Source: Eleginops maclovinus (taxonomy: Eukaryota > Chordata > Actinopteri > Perciformes > Eleginopidae). From it: a DNA stretch of 64,000 nt. The notes beneath the pieces were generated by a model. The model worked only from the letters and a program-made list of their open reading frames with translations, was not told where the DNA came from and did no database searches. The DNA is taken from positions 15,373,532 to 15,437,531 of the forward strand of contig NC_086350.1 of NCBI RefSeq assembly GCF_036324505.1, read 5' to 3'. The position numbers were made by a program, and so were the translations under genes. Below, piece by piece: positions 53,582 through 64,000 of this stretch (position 1 is the first letter of the stretch; every line of letters starts with the position of its first letter).

Positions 53582-54082
53582 CTGAGGTGGGAGAAGTAGC
53601 CTACTCGAATCTTGTACTTGAGTAACAGCAGTACCAGAGTGCAGGAATACTCTGTCACAAGTAAATGTCCTACATTCAAAATGTTACTTAAAGAAAAAGT
53701 ACTCATAATGCAAATTGGCCCATTTCTGAATAATATATATCATATGTTTTTTATTATAATTATTGATGGATTCATGTGTTTATCAAAGCTGGTAAAGATG
53801 CAGCTAGTTTTAATTGCTTAGTATGCTGCAGGGTAGCTTGTTAATGTAACTCCCGGTGTAACTAAAGTCTTATTTATATTTCACGTTATTAATACAAATC
53901 TGCAAAGTAACTAAAGTTATGAAATAAATGTAGTGGAGCCAAAGTGCACTATGTACCTCTGAATTGAAGTGGTAGAATTACCAAGTAGAACAAATTGAAA
54001 TACTCAAGCAAAGTACAAGTCTCCCAAATGTATACTTAAGTACAGTACTTGAGTAAATGAATGTAGTTACTTTACACCAATG
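53582..54082. mobile_element. hAT-like non-autonomous element (501 bp) upstream of gnai1
   Basis: The ends CTGAGGTGGGAGAAGTAG and GTTACTTTACACCAATG are eroded forms of the fish repeat whose ends read about CAGTGGTGG. Flanks GACACCAT (53574-53581) and GATACCAT (54083-54090) agree at 7 of 8 bases, as expected of an old 8-bp target duplication. The interior has the family's typical ACTTAAGTACAGTACTTGAG repeats and TCTGCAAAGTAACTAAAG. No coding capacity. It lies about 480 bp upstream of the gnai1 ATG. Confidence 0.75.
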
Positions 54083-54260
54083 GATACCATTTACTACAAG
54101 AAAAGACTAGAGAAACCAATGAAGTTCGGCATGATCAGAATCAAAATATGTATGGAAGACTATTTCTCCAATGTCTTAAAAGAAAAACAACGCTTTAAGT
54201 AATTATAATGACATACTTTGACAAAAATAATGGCAATTTCTTCAAATAATTAGTTATTTA

Positions 54261-54447
54261 GCGGCGCAGTTTGTAGGGACTTGGTCTATGAACCGAGGAA
54301 CGCCGGTTCACATTCCAGTTGGACTGCAGTCCCCCCCACCACCACTCCCCCCTCAGTTCCTAGAACTAGGATGGGTTAAATGCAGAGGTTACATTTAGTG
54401 TGTGCTATACTGTGTACTGGACATATATGACTAAAATAAAGTTAATA
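54261..54447 (+). mobile_element. tRNA-derived SINE (copy 2, internally shortened)
   Basis: Plus-strand relative of the SINE at 16558-16886. It has the head GCGGCGCAGTTTGTAGGGAC, B-box-like GGTTCACATTCC (54305-54316), shared body GGATGGGTTAAATGCAGAGG (54369-54388) and tail GACTAAAATAAAGTTAAT. The middle segment with GAGCAAGGCAC found in copy 1 is missing and replaced by a C-rich stretch. No clear target duplication was found. Confidence 0.7.
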
Positions 54448-55987
54448 GGTCAAAACATAAATGCTTTGTTGTATGTCATCATTTCGACAAAACACAAGTG
54501 ACATTATTTTTACCCTGCTTAGCTTTTTCATCTTCTCTTTCTCTGGCTTACCTGGATGTCTGTTGTATAAGGACTAATTAGTAATATTAGGCCAGTGTTT
54601 TTACAACTAACAGTTGTAACTTGTTTTATTGCTGTTTTGTTAAACATTTCTGGACTGCAGACAACCAGGCGACAAGCAAATCAGCTTCAATTACATTGTG
54701 CCACATGTTTGTTTTACAACCCATGAATAGGAGTACACAGATGAACATAATACATACTTCATTCGTGCTATCAGTGCTAATTTGCATCAAAAGCCTCTGT
54801 CATGAGATGCCAATGCTGCTTAGCATGTTTGCATGTGCAGCCCAGATACATATTGTGCAAACAGAGTGTGTTGAAAGCTTAAGCTATTCTTTAAACAGAA
54901 CAAATGTGTGTTATTTACACATGACTTTGAAGTCTTTCTCACCTCTTCGCTGATTTTAATGAACATTTCAGGAATGTGTTGTATCATTATGTTTATACTG
55001 AACTTTAAATGTTTCTGTCATTCTAACTATAAGAATATTTACAATAAAATAAATATTGTTTCTTCAGAACAGGGTAAACAAAAACGACAAACCACCCCCA
55101 AAAAAACATTTGAGCAAAATTGGTTCCAGAGATAGTTTCTGTGCTGGGGAAGGTCTGCTGTCCTCCGCCTGTCAGGTGATGAAAGAACAAACAAGGGTTA
55201 CACCCTGTGGTTATGCTCTCTCCAGCACCACATCCAGAAATTCAAATGACCAGCAGATGATTGTGCGATTTAGTCCTAAAAGCTCTGTGGCCAGAGCACC
55301 TTAAATCTGTACAACTGAAACATTTTAAAATATGAGAACTGCCCCACATAATGTGATTGTACATGAGAAGGTTAAAATAATTCAAATGTATATCCAGAAT
55401 GGTTATTTTAAGTATCTCACTTATCTCATTAGCACTCACTTGTTTGAACTTACTGTGTGATTATCCATAGTCACAAACATTTTGGATTATTAAACTTGGA
55501 ATACTACAAAGTTAATCTTGTAATGATCAGAATTAGTTTGACCTATAATGAACCATCATATTCTCCATGGTTTTATGAATCAACAGCATGGCAAAGGGTT
55601 TTCATGTGGTCAAAATTCATCTCCTCACTTTACATGTGATTTCCATTGCAAATGGCCTGCATCATGCAAACTAGCACAATATTTTTCCCTGATCCAAGTG
55701 AACATGGAAAGATTTTCCTGTGCATGGGCAACACTTGAGCAGGATAGGCCATTAGGTCAAACCCTGATTCTAATAATCATTGGGAGGTTTTCATAAGAGG
55801 GGTGTGTATTACTGTTGCCATGACACAACCATGCCACAGCACTACAAAGTAACAGGAAATCTTTTCAGTCTTTCAAGAGACTCATGAGTGTGAAATGAAT
55901 GGTGAGACGAAAGAGCAGCAAGTCAGCAATATGAAGCTCATTATGTCCCATAGAGATCCAGGCCTCCAAGTGGGACCTATTATCATG

Positions 55988-56173
<186 letters not shown>

Positions 56174-57284
56174 TGCTGCAAATAATTTGTTTGCTATTGT
56201 TTAAACATCAGTCAATTAATTATTTGAGATTAAACATCACGTATAACTCTATATTAAAATATATGATACGATATGTTTAAAAGATCAATTATTGACAGAT
56301 ACGCAGAGATACCTCGTTTAAAAAAATATATTTTTTAAACATTATATAATATCATTAAATGAATAAACAGTACAGAACCATTTTGTTGGTGATCATCTGT
56401 GGACCGCTTTAAAGTACCTCTCAAACTGTGTATACCAGTTTGTGTACTTTCAAAGATAATGATTCTACTGCACAAATATGAATTATATTTATTTAGTGTT
56501 CTGCATTGTCCTGTCTTTGTTTTATCTTACATATCTTTCTGAAGTCAATTTCTGAAAGGTATTTCTTATAACTATGTTGGTTAAATTGACTTAACATGTT
56601 TTACTTAAAAAGATCAATAATCACAATTATTCCAGGATATAACAACAGCATATTGACTCACATCAGCTCTGTGTGAACACATATAAATGTCTCAGGAGTC
56701 ATCATCCAAGAGTCAGCGATAAACAGAGAAAGATCAAGGAGGATATTCATAAAATATTCTTGATGCCATAGACCATCCTTTAAAAGAGACACACACCCAC
56801 CTCCCACTTTGCATTTATAATAATTAAGTAACATAATGCCAACTCAGCCATCTCTATGACAACTTAGCAAACTTCATCAGCTGTTGGAGAGAGATGCTTT
56901 GAAAGCGTCAGAAAAGCCTAACCTCTCAGACTTTGGTAATATAGAGATTAAATGGAAATACATACTCAACCTGTTCCATTTACTTAGATTAAAGATATTC
57001 TGTCTTTATCATGCTTTATAGCCCAGATACTATAGCCCCACTGATGTGACAAGGGACTTTTGTTTGCAAATGGATGCATGATGGTTAGATCACTTCCAGT
57101 TTTAAGATTTGGTTAAAAATAGTGAACACTTTTAGATTAAATTCTAGTTTTTACATTCAGCCAATTGCAAGCAATATGTGTCTTTATTTTCACTTTATAA
57201 TAACGCAGTGAATGTCAAAGGCTTTGACAGTGGTCTGTAAAGAAGAGACTGCACATTTTGAAGAGAGAAGAGGGTCACATTAGT

Positions 57285-57298
57285 CCTCCAGGTGGCAG
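57285..57298 (+). promoter_or_regulatory. candidate CTCF site upstream of gnai1
   Basis: CCTCCAGGTGGCAG matches the CTCF core pattern CCnCnnGGnGGCAG at every fixed position. About 4.2 kb upstream of the gnai1 ATG. Sequence match only. Confidence 0.4.
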
Positions 57299-60200
57299 CA
57301 GAGTCATGAGGCAATCAATCAGAAACCTCACCAGTGTCCAAAGAAAGGATTTTAAAATGGGACTTTTGTCTATAAATTAAGTAAGTCCATATGACACTTA
57401 GAATTTGTGTCACTAGATAATCAGAAAGATCAAATGATTTAGTCCATGAAATGTAAACTCTTAAAGGGGTACTCTGTTGATTTTACACATGAATTCAGTT
57501 CATTCATCAGTACTTGGACTGTAAGAACAGTTATATTATGTATATATTTTTCAGTCAATTTTGGGTATTTTTATTATTCTGTCTATTTTTAGTACCTAAA
57601 TTAAAGGAAAAGTTACAATACTTAGTTGTTTAAGTAATTCTTTACCACTAACTGTTATCATAAGAGCAAAATGTGTGGATTGATAAACACGGACTAGAAC
57701 ACAGAGTGCTCTTTTCACCGTTTTAAAGCAGGTCCATTATATATAGGTTACTTTACTATCTGTTAAATCTTATCTTTAAAATGTTCATTATTGTGTCTTC
57801 AGGTTGGAAATAAGTCAACAGTCAGGCTGTACATGAAGCAATAGCGGAGCGTTGCTCGACAGTATCACCATTCATTTGGAGATAACATTATTCTCTTCTG
57901 TCAATCAATACGAAAAGATAGGTTGGGAGTGTAGTCATTATCTATAGCCCAGTGTTGGCCTCTTTTACAATTCTCATTAGAAAAATATATATTGTGCCCA
58001 CTGTTCGACAAACATGCTTTTAATCCTGGTTTCGCTTACCTTCCACCACATTTAAAACCACTTATTAAATAAAGATGGTAGGCGGGAATTACAAATGTCC
58101 TTGTTAATGTTTTATATAATAAAATAGTTTGTAAAAAGCTTTAGTTGTATGAATTTATGTAACTTGGTATCGTTTTGTGTTTTTAGGCAGAATAACATCA
58201 TTCAAAAAGGATCAAGGACAAATCTCGAGTTGACAGTATTTTTTATCGTGCAGAAGAGAGAACCGTTTTTTCATCCAGATGGTTCTAACAGTGTTTGAGG
58301 ATTCTGACAACTTTGAGTATTCACATGTCATTTGTTTTTCAAGAATACAGATATGCAGTTCTGTGACTGGAATCCATGGTATGTACAGGTAATATCAGTG
58401 CCAATAGAAACTGTTCATGAACACAATCATGATTTAAGATCTTTGATGCGTCTTCAGAACAGGAGTCACGATTTGTATGTCACGATTAGCTTCAGGCCCA
58501 GAGAAGAGTTACAGTAAATGTCTGTTTCATATACATTATCCCATTAACAAACAATGTAGTATACACTGTAATTGTGTAAGCAAAGAAAAGCATGCAGTGT
58601 GACATTTAGGTTTTCTGAATTCCACATCTTTGTTGACAACTGTATGCACCAGTGAATTTCAGAAAATGTGATGCTGCCTTGTGTTGGATGGGCATTGTGT
58701 GTGGCCCTCCACCATTCAAACATCTGCTTGGGCTCTAACTAGATGACCTCATTTCCTTGCAGCCTTAAGGCTTCGTTTCATAGGATGAAAGAGCTTTATA
58801 TAGCTGCTTTTTATTTTTTATTCCTCGAGTGCTTAGAGTGGTCGATGGCAACTTTTGAATAGTGTTCCCCTCACTCTGAAGACACTACAGATTAATATAA
58901 TTTATTATGGACTTGTGCTTTGAGATTTGAACTAACAAGGACAAGAAACAGAGAAGGTTTGAACATGTGTGGATAAAAAGTAATGAGGATGAGAGAGGTG
59001 AGGGGCAGTGTGCAATGGGTGACAGCTTTTATCACTTGCTTTTCATTAACATACAACGTATGCCCTGCAGCAGGGCATCTCTATGGTTTCTGTCTGCCAT
59101 CCCTTTAACCCATAACACTACTTTTTCAGCCCATTAACGTGTGAAACAGAAAGTGTTTTTTTGTGGTTCGTCAGCTTACGTGTTAGACCACAGAAAAAAA
59201 CATCTGATCCAACACTACTACAGTTTTAATGACTTTTAAACAGTCCACGTACAAACATATGCAGACGTGATTTAATGTGCTTGCGAGGAAGCTTTTAAAT
59301 GATGTTACCATGCAACGACTGTACCACCCTCACAGATTACTCATTCAATGCTGAGTTTTGGCTCAAAGACGGCAAATAAAGGTCTAGCTCAATAATAAGG
59401 TGACAAATTCCAGTGACGAACATCTATTAAGTTCAGAAAATGAACATGTAATATCATAAGTAATGTTGTACTGGGGGTTATGTCCCACAATATAGCTGTT
59501 TTCGAAATATATCCCTATTTACAGAAGTAACTCTTTATAAGAAAGCAAAAGAGTGTGTTTCACAAAATATTCAACTATCCCTTTAACCCATTTGCAATTC
59601 ATGTAACTAAATAGCAGAACCCAATTCAAACTTTATTTAATGCCTGTGTTATCATGCATCATCAGGTTAAGTAATAGAGCTCAAATGTATTTTCTCTCTT
59701 TTTTTATATTTAGAAATAATAAGACATGCCAGATTGTTTTTTAAATTGGAAGAGAGCTTCAAGGAGACAGGAAACAAAACATACATGTGGAAACACAAGT
59801 CATATTGATTTGTGTTCATGACAAATCGTCAAACAGAAGGAGAGAAGCTCAGCCATTAATGCACAAACACATTTTTCTATCACATGAATTAAATAATTAC
59901 TATTTGATATGAAATTAAAGTAATAACGCAGAATATAAAATGTGCAGAAGTCTTACACAGTTTACATTTTATCCAAGCAATTTAACTATTAGACCGAAGT
60001 TGATCTGATTAGTGCGTCATTAGTCTGGACCAAGCTCAATTAATCATCTTGTCTTTTCTCATATCAGATCATCAGGACTGTGCGGTGGCACACTCCTCAT
60101 TTTCTTTGCAATATTGTTTCATGGAGAGGGACCATTATTCTTTAAGGTAATTCCATCAAAGTAAGGTCATCCACCAACTGGGGCACACTGCGTCACAAGT

Positions 60201-62818
60201 TTGGTTAAAAGGTCAAAACAACAGAGTCCTAAAGGTTAACGTCCTACAGCAAAATAACAGTGCAACCCTCTTTTGTCCTCCTTTTAATAGTGCTTTACCA
60301 TTTTATCTAATGCCACAGCCACTCAGACCTCTTCACATTATCTTTTGTAATGGAAGATAATATAGTGGGTTTGTGCTGGAGAGACCAGTGCTTTCCATGG
60401 TCCTGAAACAAACATCTCCTCCATCTCTGTCTGACTCCGTCTCTCCTTTATTAAAATGTCCAACCCTGGCTTAAGGGATACATCACGTCTAATAGCCCCC
60501 CTTAACCCCTCCCTGCCTGCCAGTCTCTCTTTTTGTCTCTCTCTAACACTCACACAAAAAAAAACATGCACAAACACACACATACACAAACACACACACT
60601 GGTTCTTGTCAGAGGAGGGGCGACATCAGCGTTGGGTTACTCTCTGCTTCTCTCTCTGCTCCAGTGTCGTCAGAGGTGAGACTAACATGGAATAAACTAA
60701 AACATCTCCTCCATGTCAATCCCAGCAGACACGGTAAGATAACATTTCTCTGTGGATTTATCAAACTGCTGCAAACAAGGACACTTGACTTACTCCATAT
60801 TTACTTTGATAAATGTTTAATATATAAATGAAAGTCAGAAATTATTTTTTTATTTTGCTGCAAATTAGAAAGATTGATTTAAATGTTTCTTAGCGTAACT
60901 GAACCATTTGTGTAAACCATATAAAAAAAACACTATGTAAATATGAAGCACTATTATGAGAACAATAAAATATTGATGAACATGTCATTAACAGACTAAA
61001 GGGAGGTTTCAGGAATAGAATGAATGTTAACTTAAATTATATTTAATGTTCTACTCCACACATGATAACATCCTATTTCAGTTGCGAGTATTTGAGGCTG
61101 GAACTGTAAAATGTTTTATTGTTCACTAAAGGCTTCATTAGAAATGGTTATCACCATTTCAATGCTGAAAGGATTCTATCAGCGTCAGATCTTTCTCTGG
61201 ATTCCCCAGTCTCCGTGCTGCAGAGGAATCCCCCTGGTTACACATGTTTGTGTGTAAGAGGAGATTAGATTTCAAACAGGCAGCTTTCCTGGTGAAAAGT
61301 GCAGGCCTACGAGATGGCATCAAGCTATTCAGTCTTTGCTCATTAACTCTCTTAGTCCTGTCCCCTGAGATGGAGTCCCTCAGTGGCCTCTCTTCTGTTA
61401 AAAGTGAAAATACTTTTATATTCTTGTTCCTTTTTGTGTCACCTCCTCTGTACCTTGTTGTTTCATATTTATTTGTTAGTCCTTTACACCCTCGTCACAC
61501 TTCGTATTTAGCTTTTCTGTACTTTTTTCCTGGCTCCATCGCAGTGCTGCATTGAATATTGAGTGGTTTTCTCTTCTCTCCGTTACACTGCTGTGCGAGT
61601 CAAAAGCTCAGGCTGATGTGAAATGTCCCACTCTTCAGATTCAGCACACAGTTCTCTGAAATCACAACAAACACGTGTTGCAAACCTACTAACAGTTACT
61701 TGTGCAATACATCAGAACCCTTTGCTTCAAAATACTGAAAAACATTTTTAAATCTGTCAAATGTTACTGTTACGATTACAACAATTGCTCAGTCTAAGTA
61801 GTGTGTGTTTAAGTCCATTTATCTGATATGCATTGATATATAGTATGTACGTTCTTTGCAATTCCATGTTGAATTGGATTCCCCTTTAGGAGGATGTTTG
61901 TTCAGAAAAAAATATAGTAAACAGTTAAAGACATTTATGGGATAGAAATCGCTTTTCAATGAAATAATTAAATGTAGCAACACTTTGATCCTGCAGTCGT
62001 TAAACCGTCCTTTTGATGAAACTGTGTACTCTATGTAACGTCCGCTCTCGGCTCTGCAAACAAGCCTCTTGTTTCACCACCTCACCTGTCTTTCGTATGT
62101 ATCGTTCATGATATCATAGACAGTACAGACTTTTTAAAGCCGTGCTCACCCAGCCAGATGAGCACTACTGTAAGCTAGAGGCATATTACCGGTACAGCTG
62201 TTGCAGGCAGCATCTGCTCGATCTAATTACCACGTTTCTGTGCCTGTCAAAGAAATACTGTTTGCCTCCGTGACTCTGTCCAGTAGCCCTGGATTACAAT
62301 TAGGGAGGTTTAGTAATGTTGGTCTTATTAGTTTGGACCAACCAATGCCACATCAAATGGTAACTACAGACTATTAAACAGTTTGAACTGACAGTTTGTT
62401 TTGTGGTCCAAATGTTCATTGCAAACTGGTGCAGCAAGGCCCTTATTTGTACAGCACCTTTTAACAAAAAGACAATTTATAGTGGTGAGAACTACTAGAA
62501 GCCCAATGCTATGGTATCTATCCAGTTTTAAACATGTTTAGATATGCTGAGCATTACGATAACATTTAATGTGATTTATGACCTCTTTTCAACTGTACCT
62601 TATGCAGTTAGATGTCAACATCTGTTTATCTAAAAAAAAATTGGCACATTTCTGATTTATTGTATTTCAAACTCCCTCTAGTGGACTGAACAAGCAATTG
62701 TTACCAAACGTATATTTTTTGTATTTGCAATACTAATAATTGAAACTACCCTCTTTCATTTTTTCCCCACCAATTAAGGTGGCGTTATGTCAGGGCTGTG
62801 ATCACAACTTGTTTTTGT

Positions 62819-62831
62819 TGCCCTCAAGTGG
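62819..62831 (-). promoter_or_regulatory. candidate CTCF-like site near the right edge
   Basis: On the minus strand CCACTTGAGGGCA resembles the CTCF core. It lies about 9.7 kb upstream of gnai1. Sequence match only. Confidence 0.25.
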
Positions 62832-63160
62832 CCAACAAAAATCACAAATTTTAAGTAGTTCTTTTTACCTGATCGTTTTTCTGTGCTTCATAAGTATTAA
62901 CACATAATTGTAATTGCTTATTTATTTAATAGGATCAAGCCATTGCATTATTTCACTCTAAATTCTCTAGAGACACACTTTATGTCAGTCGTTAGTGCTA
63001 AATGACTTACTCCCACCATAACCCTAAGCAAGTTTTTAAACCTAAGACTAATTTTCAACTAACCCTGATATTTACATTATTACAAATATTATACTGTTTC
63101 TCTAAATCTTCAGACTCATAACTTGAAGGCTGGAAAATATACTTAAATTAAATTAAATTA

Positions 63161-63283
<123 letters not shown>

Positions 63284-64000
63284 TGCACACAAACACACAC
63301 ATGCTCACACCAGCTCTTTCTCATTTGCTACAGAAAAGGCCCAGAATGGGTCTTTGATGAGTAGGTGATGGAGTTAGAGATGCTCTAATGAAGTTTCATC
63401 TGGCTGTAAGAGCAGGAAGGAAACATCTCTCAGGTACAGTATGATGTTATCATGCGGCCTAATGGAGTCACTTACATGGTTTTAGGAGAATGCAAAAACC
63501 GTCATGGTCTCATCTAAGTGTCTTTACATTGATTTTCTGATCAGAATACACCAGTTAATCACATTGCTATGCTGTGCTTATTGTAAATCTATTCCTAATG
63601 TTTTTGGGTTTTTGACATAATAGTTCCCATAATGATACTTTGCCTTAATCATGGTGTTTTGTTGACTGTTTGCTTGGCGTGGGACGTTGCGAATACACAA
63701 CCTATGGCATATACAAATTAACAGGTATCTCCGTACGCGTTTAATATGTTATGTATAGGTGCTTTAATCCAAGGCACCATGAATGCCTTGATTACCAGCG
63801 TGGGGGGCCCCGAGTGTAACTCTGTGTGTACATTCATTGAAGCAGTATTTTGTAACCCTAATATTAGGTAGTTTCAGTGCCAAAGAAACATTTCTCCTTT
63901 TTTTCTCCCACTCAGAAGGCAAGAAATGTTATTGCTCATAAACCCTCTTAAGCCTCACAGATTCTGCCCCCGCCTCACATTAAAAACAGTTACATCTATT

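Noticed and set aside
58332..58517. Possible small exon or gene (61 codons)
   Set aside because: No recognisable family, no good splice sites, AT-rich surroundings.
60660..60735. Plus-strand exon-like sites (CTCCAG...GTGAGAC, CAGACACGGTAAGAT)
   Set aside because: The enclosed segments are only a few bases long and no open frame or partner exon could be joined.

Overview
This is a window of a teleost fish nuclear genome, most likely a percomorph. Vertebrate genes are split by GT-AG introns. Long (CA)n tracts, a fish-type Tc1/mariner element with IR/DR ends, hAT-type non-autonomous elements and tRNA-derived SINEs fill the non-coding space. I cannot name the species. No prokaryotic-type system (operon, CRISPR, phage) is present.

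Two protein-coding genes are supported, both on the minus strand. (1) magi2, 5' part only: coding exons 1 (34992-35289), 2 (18711-18827) and 3 (4308-4427) encode the N-terminal PDZ domain and the start of the guanylate-kinase-like domain. The gene continues beyond position 1. Its introns 1 and 2 and the visible part of intron 3 occupy positions 1-34991. (2) gnai1, complete: eight coding exons between 53106 and 43734 add up to 1065 nt (354 codons plus stop) of an inhibitory G-protein alpha subunit. A short intron sits immediately after the stop codon, and a likely 3' UTR exon follows it.

Layout. 1-35.3 kb: magi2 exons and introns, with one dead Tc1 copy (561-2165), a tRNA-derived SINE (16558-16886), a fold-back repeat near 10.6-10.9 kb and several microsatellites. 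35.3-42.6 kb: magi2 leader and promoter region, then intergenic DNA with a 950-bp hAT-type element (35974-36923). 42.6-53.2 kb: gnai1, with a second Tc1 copy carrying an intact transposase frame in intron 3 (46834-48437). 53.2-64 kb: gnai1 promoter side, with a 501-bp hAT-like element, a second SINE copy, long CA/TG repeats and no recognisable gene.

The two genes are functionally separate: a synaptic/junctional scaffold and a G-protein subunit. MAGI2 and GNAI1 are also neighbours in mammals, so this is conserved synteny, but here they lie head-to-tail rather than head-to-head as I recall for human. The most interesting mobile-DNA observation is that the two Tc1 copies have complementary defects: copy 1 has intact ends and a dead transposase, copy 2 an intact transposase frame and a damaged right terminus.
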